NCBI RefSeq assembly: GCF_026914185.1
Contig: NC_070561.1
Location: 1,922,001-1,986,000, forward strand
DNA from: Puccinia triticina
Lineage: Eukaryota; Basidiomycota; Pucciniomycetes; Pucciniales; Pucciniaceae
Reading direction: 5' to 3'
Length of the DNA stretch: 64,000 nucleotides
Shown: piece after piece, positions 11,401 through 23,253 of the stretch
Position numbering within the stretch: position 1 is the first letter of the stretch
How the letters are laid out: every line of letters starts with the position of its first letter
Program-made: the position numbers and the translations under genes
The notes under the pieces: model-generated
The model's database searches: none
What the model was told of the DNA's origin: nothing
The model's input: the letters and a program-made list of their open reading frames with translations, nothing else

Positions 11401-11745
11401 CTTAGATAAGCAACCCCGGGGGAGCAGTCAGCAGTCACTGAGTCAGCAGTCAGCCGACCAACTGAGCACTCTTTGCCCAGCTCACATGCCCCCCACAGAT
11501 CCTTAGCCATCGCCCATATCGTGATCATCCCGCCACAGCCGGCTCTCTCTCAGTCAGGGGATCACACTTGGCATACATCTCACTCCGAAAACTATCCTTG
11601 ATATCCAAACTTAGCAGGAACGTATCCTCGAATCACAAAGGAGAATAGGTCGTTAAGATGTTCTGCAACTATACATATATACATATTGGCTTCTTGATAA
11701 AAAAATACAATCTCTAGAAGGAATCCTACATCGACAAATCAGAAA
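11401..11745. other. Upstream exon/promoter of the SEC20-like gene and PPR 3' flank
   Basis: The interval probably holds the first exon of the SEC20-like gene (frame from about 11528 downward, with a GTGAGC donor-like site near 11500) and the 3' untranslated region of the PPR gene. No separate gene is seen. Confidence 0.35.
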
Positions 11746-13479
11746 TCAGTGGCTTCCATCGGTGGAAGGGCTTCTCGGAAGGCTTTCGAATAGACGCCGC
11801 ACACGCTCGTGATCCCCAGCGTTGAATTCAATCGCTATCATTGTTTCGTAGCAGAGCCGTTTCCGACAGGCCGACTGCTGATGATAGACCGAGCGATCGG
11901 CGTGCCGTTGCTGATTGGAAGCCGGCAGAGAAGGAGTGAGGTTGGGTCGTGGATAGCTGTTGAGCCCGTCCTGAGCGGGAGGAGGGCAGTCGACGAACGC
12001 CTCGAATATCTCGCGGGCCTTGTCGACTTGACCCGAGGAAGCAAAGAGCTTCATGAGCTTGTTGGCCAATTCGGCCGTCATCAACACCCCGTCCTCCTGC
12101 ATCCGTTCCACATACGGGTAGGCGAGATCGCCGCGGTTGCAGGCCACGAAGCCATCGAACAGCGCCTCGTAACACATCCCATCCGCCTGCTGCCGAGCGC
12201 CGCCCACTCCGATCCCTCGTCCGTTCCCCGTCCTGCTGATCTGCTCAAACTGCACAATTGCTCCCGCCAGGTCCCCCTCCAAAGCCCCCTTCACTCGCAG
12301 TATCGTCGCCCAATGCGCTCCCGTGACCTGCACGTTTGGGTCCCTGCATGCAGCCTGGAAGACCCGCTCCATCCCCGCTGAGTCATATGGCGCAATCATC
12401 CCATACGCTTCCATCAACAGATTGTAAGCTAACAAAAGCAATAATCGTCAGTCAAGTCGATCGTTCCAGGGAAAAAAAAAAAAGAAAACTCGGCCGACTT
12501 ACCATTGCCGTTAGGGGATATCTTAGACCGGATCATCATGTCGTAGTAGTACAGAACCTTTGGTCGATTGGGGTATTTGGCACTCTGATTAAACAGCTTC
12601 ATCATGGTGATGAAAGTGCCGATCCGGGGGTTGTCATCACATAGGAGCATCTCCTGGAAGACCTCCTCAGCCTTAGCCTTATCATCGCTCCTGCTCAACT
12701 CATGGAGGATCGTCTCAAAGGTTCGCGCGTTCCTCGGCGTGCCGGACCGTTTCATTTCGTCATACACTGACAACATGTCGCTTGTTCGTCGCACCCTTGC
12801 AAGCTTCGTTAGCAAAATGTTGCAACTGAGCGTGCTCAGTTGCACTCCGTTCTGCTTCGCTTCTTCGAAATACTGTTCCCTCCTCCAAAAAAAGAAAAGA
12901 AAAGAAACAAGAAACAAACTTGAGAATCCCGTCACCCGTTAAAAAAAAGCTACGAACAAACAAACTTACGTTGAAGGCCTTCATGACATGCTGTAGATTT
13001 TTTCCCGTGCTTCTAAATATGGCCTCGTAGATATCAGCCGAGAGCCGCGCGCCGCTGTTGTGGAGGCTTGTCTTGTGGACCAAGAGTTCGTTGTGCAAGC
13101 CGCAGTAAGCCAGGCCGATGACCATGCGCTCTTCGACCCGAGTCCACCAGGAGTGTCGAAGCATCTTCTTGAGGGTTGAGCTCCTTTCGTCAATAGAAAA
13201 GGAAGCGAGAGTGCTCTGGGCGCGGCCATACATCTCGCGGAGCCGGCCGACCTGGCCCAGCCGGCCGTAGGTCTCGATTAGCACCGCCCAGGCTTCCGCG
13301 TTCAGATCCCCGCGCTGCGCAATCGTTAGACGAACCGCATGGTAGATCTCGTCCATCTGTCGAACGTCCGGCGAACAGGACATGGTCAGAACGAGCTGGA
13401 TCAGCTGTTCGTTCATCCACGTGGGTTGCCAAGGTGCTCCTGCGATCGAGTAGAGGTCTTGCTGAGGCTGGGATGACAT
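11746..13479 (-). CDS. Pentatricopeptide repeat protein
   Basis: Three exons on the minus strand, 13479-12970, 12872-12503 and 12428-11746, join in phase to 520 codons. Introns are GTAAGT...ACAG and GTAAGT...TTAG. PPR-like helical pairs are visible, for example LSCNILLTKLARVRRTSDML, TFETILHELSR..DKAKAEEVFQEM, AYNLLMEAYG, ANKLMKLFASSGQVDKAREI. PPR proteins bind organellar RNA, usually in mitochondria in fungi. No clear targeting peptide follows the chosen ATG (MSSQPQQ); an upstream frame at 13763-13413 is basic and serine-rich and might supply one through an unrecognised intron, because the ATG context ends in a CCAG acceptor-like site. No stops or frameshifts, so this is the best-preserved gene on the left side. 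Confidence 0.88.
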
Positions 13480-13626
13480 TGAGTGAGGATTTTAAATATA
13501 GGTAGTTGTAGTTTGGGAAATGGTCTAGGAGCCTGAGGCGTGGAGAACTGTGTAGGAAGAGGTGTGAGTGAGATGTCTGACTGGGAGGATGAGGGAGCAA
13601 GCTTTCTGGATGTCGAATATGGGCCC

Positions 13627-13638
13627 TTTATATAGCCT
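13627..13638 (-). promoter_or_regulatory. TATA box of the PPR gene
   Basis: The minus strand reads GGCTATATAAAG here, about 150 bp upstream of the PPR start codon. Position and orientation fit a core promoter, which would leave a 5' leader of roughly 120 nt. No experimental support. Confidence 0.45.
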
Positions 13639-14789
13639 GCGATCGATGCCTTGCTGGCCACGCAACGCCTACCGGACTTGTTTGGAAGCGGGGGCAAAAA
13701 GAAAGAGTGGGGCGATGCAAGAAGGAAATAGAACTGAGCGAACAGGGGCCGGGCGAAAAACACTAAAGAAAGAAGAGAGAAATGGGGACAAACGTGTAGA
13801 GTGCAAAGACGTGCCGGGCCATATTTTTTGTCGCCGAGTGGTAGTATGGACCTCGTGCGGAGCCAAAGGCCATCATCCTACTGTCGTACGACACCCAGGG
13901 CCGGGCTCAGTCGGTTCAACTTCCAGGGTGGATGGTCGTTTAGCCGCCGTGCTCCAAAGCATATATCCTTCCAGAGCTATACTGGACTGCCCGGCTACCG
14001 GGCCGGCCCTCAGTTGGCACCCCCGTCATCAATAAGATTCGCATACATGTATACGTTCTCCCTCACAAGAGTGATATTCTATCAACTGGCGAAACACAGT
14101 TGTTTTGCGTGATGGTTCAGGGGCACCTCGCCAGTAGAAAGTTGAATGATGAAAACACTTGATTCGGATTTCTCGAAAGTGCCCTTGCAAAGGACATCTA
14201 CTTGTAGAGCCTAATTTTCTCTCTGGTCAGCACTCAGTTGCAACCTCAGTCGTCTGCGTGTTTGGCTGGCCCACCGCTGCATTGCGGGCACCAGACATGG
14301 TGCAATACACCACTAGCCGCTGCCGAGCTTAACAAGCAACACAAGGGGTGCCACACCACAAGTGTGGCTCTGTGCACTAGCGCTCTTTGCTGTCTGTGAG
14401 ACTGTATGGCTCTCCGAAGCCGGGCCGAGCCTCGCGGACTGATCCGCATCAGCGGCAGCCAGAACGATCCCGCAAGGGGACTTGGCGGAAGTTGGGGGTG
14501 GGGGGATCCCTGGGTAGCCTGTAGCAGCCAAGAAAAAATATTACCTGCGCCGGTGTCGACACCGCCTTTTTCTTGATCGCAAAGACCGTCGGTTACTGGT
14601 CACGATCTCACTTACAAGTCTTGAGTACGCAAGGCAACTCTGTTGCTTGGGCTTCTCTGGAGGATAGATGTACAGCCCAGCTTTTTCAGGGCCCCAGGGC
14701 ATACCAACCGGGCATTGACTGCTTAACTTTGCACACCAAAACTAGAGCTTCTCACCAGCTAGACATGTCTGAAATAAGGTATCTTTTGT
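13639..14789. other. No gene recognised
   Basis: Upstream region of the PPR gene followed by sequence with a perfect small palindrome GGTGTCGACACC near 14554. Short overlapping frames on both strands (13568-14112, 14246-14531) have no recognisable domain. Confidence 0.4.
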
Positions 14790-16163
14790 TGAAGCAAACT
14801 GGAAACTTGAGAGTACCTGGACCATCAATAAAGAAGCAAGCAGGTTGTTCTGAATAACATGCATTGATGATGTGATCAAAGGCTGATCTCGGCTGAATGT
14901 TCAAACGATTTGCATTTTCAATTTGATCTGGGTCCACATTGAAGATTGACCTCTCTTCATCCAATATCCATTTTCTGTTTGGCTGGTTTCTACTAACAGA
15001 GGGATCACATCTTGGAAGATCAGGAAATCATGAAATGATAGATCCACACGTGAAAGACCATTCTGGAGCAGGATTGGATTGATCACTTCAATAATCTGAT
15101 TTGTCATGAGTGCATCATCTTGACATTCCTGATGGATCCAGTCTTCACTGTCAGTCATGCAATAATAGGAAGAATTCCATAAACACAGAGGGTCTGAAGG
15201 TTTACATGTTGCTAAAATTATCCCAAAGAAATTTCTCAAATAAGATGGTGTCATTGTTTCATTTGCTTCAGCCATTGTAGCAGCTGAACAAAAACTGTTA
15301 TAAATCTGTCCCTGGAACGTACGGAGATTCTCAAATTAGGTGGCGCCAGTGACGTGATTGAGCAATAGACGTAAATGCCATCTTTCTGGATCAGAAGGAT
15401 AAACTGCATAGATGCCATGCGTGGTACTGGGGGAATTTAGCATATTGAGATTCCTGGCCCAAGGATCTATTAGATTCCTTGCAAAATATCCTGTGAGCAT
15501 GGTTTTAGATTCAGCACCCCTTTCAATTACGTCTGGCACTGCCAATTCTTTGCTTTGTGAAAATTTTATTGGATGCTGATCAGGCAGGTGGATGTCCAAT
15601 TGAATCACAGAGGGATAAGTTGCAGATAATTTGAAAGAGAGAATTCTCCAGTATGCTTCTGGAGCTGCAACCCAGCGGGAATCTCTGAATCTATTGACCT
15701 CATCAATATTTACCTCAACATCCAATACTACTTCATCATGACCCTTGTAGACATATTTGTAGAGGTATTTGACTGCAAATTTCAACATTGATGTGACATT
15801 GAAATATGGCTGATAAGTATGGACTGTAGGGCACCACCCAACGGTTGTCAATGATAAAGTTTTTATTTCCTCTTCTGATTGTTGGTCCATTGGACCTTCT
15901 CCTATACAAAGGGTAAGAATTTTCATTCATGGCAGTTTCAGGACAATAACCCTTGGGATATTTTTTTTGATCAAACACCATTAACCATACAAGGAGTGTT
16001 TGTGTTGTAAGGTCCACAGGGTCCATGAATCATGTACCTTGATACTGCTTGGTAAAGCTTCAGTCCTCTGATCAGGTATTTCTGACCTTACAATCTGATC
16101 AATATGTTCAGTAGTTCTTGGTATGTGTTGTGATTCCAGAATTACTAACACCAGGGGAGATAT
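14790..16163 (-). pseudogene. Helitron Rep/helicase remnant
   Basis: Minus-strand frames carry EHIDQIVRSEIPD (near 16090), YPLYRRR and DNRWVVPYSPYLS (near 15850), CHINVEICS, KYLYKYVYKGHDEV (near 15760), WVAAPEAYWRILSF (near 15660) and PSVIQLDIHLPDQ (near 15600), then LRNFFGIILATCKPSDPLCLW (near 15200). That is the conserved order of the Helitron helitron-like N region and the segment before the helicase. Frameshifts lie near 16020, 15830 and 15330, and the helicase itself is missing. The copy was later split by a Copia insertion at 16164. Confidence 0.82.
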
Positions 16164-16259
16164 TATTGTGAAGGGAAAAACCTTGATTGACATTGCACTC
16201 CCACTTCCACCTCTTGACTCCCCTGGCACTCCAGGTTTGGAGTTTGTACACCCATAACA
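16164..16259 (-). repeat. Copia 3' LTR
   Basis: The LTR runs from TATTGTGAAGGG to ACACCCATAACA on the plus strand. It matches the right LTR except for a 6-base difference (right has an extra TTGTGA-type repeat) and scattered changes. Confidence 0.85.
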
Positions 16260-16338
16260 CCCCCCCTCAAACTCCACACCTAAAAACAAAAGTAACTACA
16301 ATATAACAAGATGGAGTGAAAAAGGAAAGAAAGAAATA

Positions 16339-18750
16339 TTAAATGAGAGGAATTTTAGAAGTGAGAGACTGATGTTGCTGCGCGCCAAGAGATTTGGTCA
16401 AGAAGTCTGCCAAATTGTCCTTTGTTGATACCCAATTATAATTGATTTGGTGTTTCTGGATGACATTGTTGGTGAAGAAGAAGTTCTGCTCAATGCTTTT
16501 CAAACTTGACTTAGATCTGTTGTCATCTGCCACTAGAACAGCGGCTCAATTGTCACAAAGAAGTTTTCAACTCACATTTGAAATGATTGATCAAAGGATG
16601 TGCAGTATGAAGAGCTTGAATTCAACAGCTTCCCCAAGGGCAATAAATTCAGCTCCACAGGTTGGCTTTGCTACTGTCTTCTGCCTTCTAGACCCCCATG
16701 CAATCGCACAACCGAATAATTTGATGATGAATCCAGACGTCAATTGCTGAAATTCTCCCCCCCAGCTTGCATCTGTCCAGGTTGTGAGTTCATTATCATT
16801 GGGCTTTAACTGAAGTTTGTGATTGCGTGTGGTTCATACATATCGGATCAGGTGGTGTAAAGCATTCCAATGTGATTGATCAGGTTTGGCACTGAAGCGT
16901 GCCAGATAATTGACCGGATAAGACAGATCGGTTCGCGTCCCCAATGCAAGGTAGTTGAGATAACCAATGTACAATTGAAAATCAGTGGCGTTGATTGCTG
17001 TTGAATTCGAGGATATCAAATTGGATGTAGTCAAAGGTGTGTTGGTATTGTAATGTCTAAGGCGGAATTGTTTGTCGTGTTTCTTCAAAACTTGTTCCGT
17101 CAACAGTGGTTGCAATAATGTAATGGAGTCACTTTTTCTTTCAATCTTCAAACGGAAAATCTTGTCAGGGTCATTGAACCACTTCACTCTTAATGATCCT
17201 TCAAGATTTTTTGGGAGGATTTGAACGTGTTCATCTGAGTTGCTGAAAATGATACTGTTGTCGACATGAATCCAAACAATCACAATGTGAGACCCGCTCT
17301 GAAATTTGTACAGACATTCTTCTAATTCATCGCAAGAAAAGTTCCATTGCTGTAACAGGGATTTAAAATGCTTCCACCAGCAACGGCTAGCCTTTCTTGT
17401 GCCGTAGAGCGCTTTTTTGAGTTGAAGAACTTTCCCTTGTAAATGCGGAAATAATTCAAGGGGTGGATCTACATAAATGACTTCATCAATCGGGCTATGG
17501 ACAAATGCGCCTGTGATATCGAATGCATTGATGGACCACTTGAATTTGACAGCAAGAGAAAAAAGAAGACGTAGGGACAAAATTGATGCCGTCGGTGCAA
17601 ATGTTGAACAAACATCTTTGCCTAAGCGTTGTTTGAAACCACACACTACAAAACGGGCTTTAGGTTTCTCAATTTTCCCGTTGGAATCACATTTGAGATC
17701 AAAAACAAACCTAGTGCCGATAGAGTACTTCCCGGCACAATCTTCAACTTCCCATGTGTTGATGTCCTCCAGCTGGCCCCATTCAGCAAGACACGCATTG
17801 CACCAATATTCAGAATTGTTGCCTGATAGAGCTTCTTTTAAAGTTTCCGGGATATTGACGTCCTTGTGTGCGCCAATGGATTCAATCATCTGATCTTGAT
17901 CTTCACATAGTTTTTCTGTGGGAACCTGTCCAAGCATGAGTGCTGACCTGACATGCATATTTGGTTTGTTGTTGGATATAATCAGCCAACCTTGGAAATC
18001 AATGAATGTGGCGCATTCGGAGGAGTAAGATTTCTTGCTGACCGGGTTCCAGAATATCCACCCCTGGCCGTCTGGCTGGTAACCCAAAAGATGTCCAATC
18101 CAGCCACGTACATCAAGTTTACGCCTACTCTCTTTTGGAATGTGGACTGACGCACGCGCACCAAACGGGTACAATGATTGTGGATGGGGATCCTTCCCAG
18201 ACCAGAGTCTCAGTGGTGTATTGTCCTTCATTTTGGAATTGGGTATCCGGTTGATGATCCAGCACGCACAAGTATAGTCATAGGTCCAGAGGTTCTGAGG
18301 CAGTTTGGAATGGATCAGCATAGTGCAAGCCTTATCACCAAGTGCTCTGTTGAGGCGTTTGGCTTCGCCATTCTGCTCCGGTGTGTAGGGAGATGAAAAA
18401 ATGATCTGAGTACCGATTTTGGATGCAGTTTCGGCAAGTTTGGAAGAGTGATATTCCTGAGAATTGTCACAGCGTAGGAATTTGGGTGCCTGGTTGAATC
18501 GGTTTTTTATTGTACCAAGAAGGGAAACCATGGATGGAACCACTTCAGCCCTGGTCTTCATTGGGATGACAAAAGAAAAGGTCGTGTAGTGGTCCCGGAC
18601 AGTGAGAAGATACTGGTTTCCATGAATGTCAGGATCTAAGGGTCTTAGTACGTCAGAAACAAGCAGATCAAGTTTTGCTTCTTGGGGAATGACTTCAGGT
18701 ATTCCCGCACGGCGTCGTTCACTTTTCAATATTCAGCAGGATTCACATAT
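16339..18750 (-). pseudogene. Copia pol: integrase, RT, RNase H
   Basis: A long open frame (18729-16834, 631 codons) holds the integrase core (LLVSDVLRPLDP...YLLTVRDHYTTFSF...LRCDNSQEYHS) and the RT (INAFDITGAFVHSPIDEVI, KALYGTRKASRCWW, then LNYLALGTRTDLSYPVNYLA). The RT catalytic tetrad reads HVDN (17257-17268) instead of YVDD. The RNase H tail (INYNWVSTKDNLADFLTKSL) continues in another frame at 16533-16339. Upstream, FICESC before 18729 belongs to the integrase zinc region. Confidence 0.9.
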
Positions 18751-18856
18751 GAAAGGTGACCATCTTAGTGTCACAGGATGGCACAAAAGATTTCACAACA
18801 GCGTCCAAAACAAGTCCTAGTTGACAATGCCAAAGGTATGAATTGGATGACGGTTC

Positions 18857-19306
18857 TCAAAACTGGATCACTTCCTTGTTGGGGTTCTCAGTGGTCAATG
18901 TGGTTTGTGACCAAGTCACAGCTTTGATGTCTGGTTCACGGGGATATATTTCAGAAAAAATCCAAGTCTGATTTGCATATGTTGAAAGGATGGTACAAGT
19001 GGGAGATTGTAGAATGAGGTCAAGAGATGGAGTGAATTGGGGAACAAAACCGAATTCAAGAAGTTTACCAAGGCTAAGAATTGTCCCCATCATCTGCTGA
19101 GTGTACAGGACCGCTGGAATCCCCCATGTCCCATTTCCACTGGATATTTGCAAGGTCCCCCTATGTGTTGCCATCATAGAAGCATCATTTGAAGCCAGAT
19201 TTAGTTTCAGGCCTTGTTTGAGCGGGATCAGAGATGAAAAAGAAAGGAGAGATCTGCTTGCGTGAGTGGTCGCCCCAGAATCCACAACAGCGCCTTCAAC
19301 TGCCAC
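18857..19306 (-). pseudogene. Copia protease segment
   Basis: Frame with VVDSGATTHAS near its start, the aspartic protease motif of Copia elements, followed by the pre-integrase region. It is out of frame with both gag and the integrase frame, so the polyprotein is broken between about 18860 and 18730. Confidence 0.82.
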
Positions 19307-20397
19307 CCCCCCGTTGATTGGACCTGTAATTGATCAAATATTTGCCCAATTTGGGGGGCAGCTGGTTGGGCATAACCAGAAGCAGGGTGACCTGTGGGAA
19401 TTGGTGGTGGCAAATGCGCATTGTCACGCAAAACTGGGCAATTTGAGCGCCAGTAGCCTTGACCTGAACAGTAAACGCACATGTTTTGTTGAGTCAGCAA
19501 GTGGGCAGGCGGTGCTGGATTTCCACGTCAATAGTTGTTGATGGCCGCAATGACATTTTTGCCCGTCGGGGGCCGCCTTTGATTCTGAGGGATTAGACCA
19601 TTCAGTCAATTGGTAGATTGTCGCAAGTGTTGGGTTGTATTTGATGGGATTAGTTGGTTTGGCAAAGAACCTTGAGGAAGCTGTGGTTGAGACAAGTGAT
19701 GGGTTTGGAGAATTGTACCTTGTTGTGGATTGGCCGTGTCGAAACGGACCGACTTGCCGTAGGTTGAATTTGTGATTGTTTGGACTTCTTGGGGGGTAGC
19801 ATCTTTCTTTTCACTGAGTTGAAGCGAGATCGTTTGGTAGAATTGCGCACGAGTCATCAAGGGCGGGGCTGGGATGATTATTTGGACAAGAAGGGATTCG
19901 AGGACAGGGTTTAAAGGTACCCCCACTTTTGACAAATCAGAAAAGAGCTGGAAGAGGTTATTGAACCGTGTTTGTAGTTGTGATAAGTCGGTCGGAGGAT
20001 TGGTGTTCTTAATCTCAAAAATCTTATCCATGATATCAACTTGGTGAAACCGCACAGAACCCTGGAATTTGGCTTCTAAGGACTCAAAAGCTTTGGTGGC
20101 ACTGGCAGCCGAGTCAGCAATGGTACTGAGTTTGTCATGCACCATTACTTGTATCAAGAATAGAAGGGAAGCTGATTCCTGGGCTGTGAGGACGGGGTAT
20201 TTTGTCTTGTTGTCAAAGAAGTTGATGTGTCCAAGCGTCAAGCAAACAGTACAATTTAATGCTTTCTTCCATTGAGGAAAGTTAGATCCGTTGGCCAGAA
20301 GTGTGTCAATGGAGTCTTTGTACTTCACTGGTTCCAATAGGAATTTTGCTCGAGGAGTTATTTCAGGCAGAGGTTCTTTAGTCAACATAGTGATCAC
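19228..20397 (-). pseudogene. Copia gag with zinc knuckle
   Basis: The gag frame opens at 20397 (263 codons) and holds YKDSIDTLLANGSNFPQWKK and a capsid-like helical region, with an in-frame TGA at 19606-19608 and a second at 19528-19530. The knuckle CVYCSGQGYWRSNC has tyrosine where CX2CX4HX4C needs histidine (codon at 19453-19455, CAC-to-TAC type change). A leader frame at 20859-20500 (prolines and lysines) may be the original N-terminal part. Confidence 0.85.
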
Positions 20398-20747
20398 TGG
20401 TTGATGGTCGACCGATAAATGTAAGCTAGCCAGTAATACGATAATGGATTCTATGGATGATTGATCTGATGTTTTTGGACAAGTTCTGAAGAGGATAGGT
20501 CAGAAGAGATGATTGGGGAGATACGGTACAAATGGTTTATCCTTGGCTTCTTGAGGGATGGATTTGTTTGTGGGTGACGGCGGTAGTGGTGGTAAGGCTA
20601 AGAGCGCCTCGTATGCTTTGGTTTGCTTGGGTTGTTTGGGTCTGGTTGATGGTGGTAAGGGTCCTTGTAACTCGGTCTTGTCCTGCCAAGTGTTTACCAT
20701 GCAACAAAGATAGCTAGCGTTGGTTGAGGATTTGACTCTTAATCTAT

Positions 20748-20846
20748 TGTGAAGGGAAAAACCTTGATTGAAATTGTGATTGCACCCCCACTTCCACCTC
20801 TTGACTCCCCTGGCACTCCAGGTTTGGAGTTTGTACACCCATAACA
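20748..20846 (-). repeat. Copia 5' LTR
   Basis: Right-hand copy, TGTGAAGGG to CCCATAACA on the plus strand, slightly longer than the left copy. Because the element reads leftward, this is the transcription-start LTR. Confidence 0.85.
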
Positions 20847-20851
20847 GATAT

Positions 20852-21659
20852 GTTCCCACTCCGAGTGCCAGAGCTGAATTTTATGTGATTTTTGGTCACA
20901 TGTGGGCCTGATGTGGATTAGTAACTCATCCCTAAATGAATTGTAAAGTGGATGGAGAAGTGATTCAAAAGTCAGCCAGAATTGATTTGGGACTCAACAC
21001 AATGTTGCGTAGAATTCTCTTGTTTTGTAGGTACAACTGTAGGAAAAAATATGATGAAATGATATTTCACCCAAATCCAACTCATCAATTGCTCCTGTTT
21101 ACTGATGTTGAAGGATAGCAAAGCAAAATTGACATTCTAAAATGTAATTCCTCTGAAAAAATGAGTTTCTTGTAATTCACATTACATGCCATCATGTACA
21201 AAATTAAAGTAAAAGTCAACTCAATACTATTTGGTTTGGAATTGTGGAATTTGGTTTTATGTTGCAGTAAAATTAGTGAAACCAATTTTCTTGGAAATGC
21301 AGGAATTAATTTGAATTTGGCCAAAAAAATGGTGAAAAACTTTTTTAATAGGGTGAAAGTCTGAGTTAAGTCAAGGTTATACTGCGGTGCCATCCCAGTT
21401 TGGCCAGATATCCTCCTCACAAAAATGATCTGGTGAATTTTGCTTTTTTTGCTTTTCAAAATTCACATGTGCACATGCAAGTAAATTTTTTTGCACTTTG
21501 CTCCCTGATGTACGCACATACTTTGATGTGGAAATATCACAGGATGGGCCTTTCATGGCCACATGAAAAGTAGAATCTTTGTGTTGAGACACCAATTGTC
21601 CCCCTGATGTACGCGAGTACATGAGGGAGACAATATAACAGGCTGGGCCTTTCACATCT
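20852..21659. other. No gene seen
   Basis: Right flank of the Copia insertion, probably continuing older transposon debris. Two copies of CTGATGTACGC(A/G)(A/C)(A/G)TAC lie at about 21510 and 21605, each followed by similar text ending GGGCCTTTCA, so a ~95-bp tandem duplication is present. Confidence 0.35.
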
Positions 21660-21896
21660 CCATGAAAAGGACACACTGGTCATGGAGCCAAGAAAGGCCT
21701 ATATTCTGGATGAGTTCTGGATGATTTTTTGGCAAGTTATGGTTCATTTCAGGATGATTTCCAACTGATTTCCACAGCCAACTTCCAGTCTTTTTCATAC
21801 CTATCCAATTTTTATTTACCAAAGGCCTCCAGCACAGTTATGGAAAAATGGTACGGTAGGGCACTCCCTGGGGAGTGGGAAAATATCTCCCCTGGT
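21660..21896 (-). repeat. Dispersed repeat, copy inverted at 37503-37765
   Basis: On the minus strand the text from CCAGGGGAGATAT through CATAACTGTGCTGGAGGCC to GGCTCCATGACCAGTGTG matches the plus strand of 37503-37765 almost base for base. A related fragment surrounds the Copia insertion site. No coding role recognised. Confidence 0.75.
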
Positions 21897-21897
21897 G

Positions 21898-22258
21898 TAA
21901 GAGCAACTCCACCACAAGAGCTTTTCCGCGGTGCTAAAAGTTGAATGTTTAGCTCCCAAGCTGCTGCGGCATACTGCGGCATCCACTGTGCGGGAGCTAT
22001 CCAGAGAGCTAAACTTGGCTTTCATCAAGCCTCAAGTGCGGTAGTGGGTAGAGGTTTGGGTGTGTGTGCATGTGGAGTGGTGAGATGTCAACAAAAGTTG
22101 AAGTGTCATGGGAGCTATTTGGGAGCTCAGGTGTTGCTATGTTTGGCACTACCTGAGCTGCCAAGGCTCCTAACTCCCCGGATAGCAACCCAGGTGGCCC
22201 TTGAATTTGTCATTCTTGGAGCTAAATGTCAGATAGCACCGCGGTGGAGTTGCTCTTA
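21898..22258. mobile_element. MITE with TAAGAGCAACTCCACC ends, 361 bp
   Basis: Left end TAAGAGCAACTCCACCAC; right end inverted TAAGAGCAACTCCACCGC; both are followed by a second shared block GCGGTGCTA / CTCCAAG. No frame. Its right terminus abuts the next element with no spacer. Confidence 0.75.
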
Positions 22259-22418
22259 GGCCTTGTTTGGCTGCTGCGTTACATGTCATAAATAGTCAAA
22301 TACATGACACGCAACCCTCAGGTGTTTCAAAGTTTTGGTGGCAACAGGGGGTGAACTTTGGGTCGCGCGTCATAAATTCAACCATTTATGATGTATAATG
22401 CGGCATCCAAACAGGGCC
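22259..22418. mobile_element. MITE with GGCC(T/C)TGTTTGG ends, 160 bp
   Basis: Left end GGCCTTGTTTGG and right end CCAAACAGGGCC are inverted. Internal arms ATGTCATAAAT / ATTTATGATGT also pair. TTA precedes and TAA follows, so the target duplication is not clear. Similar ends occur at 34258-34407. Confidence 0.65.
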
Positions 22419-23253
22419 TAAGATGTGAGCGTGAGGAAGTTCTCTCTTCTCAAATTCTGTGATATGTGTCCAGCCAACAGTTTTTCCAAAGATAAATCAT
22501 AACATCCTTGTAAATTTCATCACAAATCTTCCCCCTGAAGATTCATGTTAAAACATCAGGCCTATCCTGTGGTGACTGTCCAGGAAGGATGTTTTCTCTG
22601 ATTTCTTTCCCTTCAGGGTTGCAAGTTACTGTTATGAAAAGATCAAGTCATAGCATCTTGGAATCTTGCCTTCAAATCTTGCCCACATGTCCCAAGGCCC
22701 ACCAATGAAAGATGTGGGTAAAACTCACCTCCAACCTGTTCAAGAGGAAATCAGATGATAAGGGAAATCATTATCCTAAAAGGGTTGAAGAGGGAGCATC
22801 CACATGTACCTTAATCTGCACATGCAGACATGGCAAACAAGTAGCAGCATAAATCATAGATGAGATACTTTGGAGCGAGCGGCAATGTTAAATATGATCA
22901 GAGTCTTTGTATAATAAGTATGAACAATAAGCCCAAGGTTAAAAGAAAAATGTTGATGAAGAAATGACAAATGGGATAGAAAGTGGACATGACATGCGAA
23001 TGGAAAGTTAATCAAGCTTGAAGAGAAAGGTGCTCGAATAGATGAAAGGGTAAATAACAAAAAACACGTAGCTACTTATATCCACTAACCATCTAGGGCT
23101 TATGACGGAAATGTTGACTAATCACCAACATGAGCTGAGCGGCAAGAGTTGTTGAGACTAATCACAAGACTATGTCAACAAATTGCGAGGGTGGAATACT
23201 GAGACATATGAACCGAAAGAGAGAAGGTCTTTCAAAGACTGATGCTACTTAAT
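22419..23253. other. 3' flank of the Egh16-like gene; no gene seen
   Basis: AT-rich sequence without a convincing frame or element ends. Confidence 0.4.

Larger units (their letters stand above)
16164..20846 (-). mobile_element. Ty1/Copia retrotransposon, near complete, inactive
   Basis: Minus-strand element with short LTRs (16164/16167-16259 and 20745/20748-20846), gag, protease, integrase, RT and RNase H in Copia order. GATAT occurs at 16159-16163 and again at 20847-20851. It is a five-base target duplication if the LTR is read from TATTGTGAAGG. A related locus at 37510-37530 reads straight through CCAGGGGAGATATGTTCC and serves as an empty site. Stops in gag and altered catalytic residues show it is dead. 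Confidence 0.9.

Noticed and set aside
12760..12872. Read-through of the first PPR frame past 12970
   Set aside because: The frame enters a pyrimidine-rich intron and loses PPR pattern; splicing at 12970/12872 restores it in phase.
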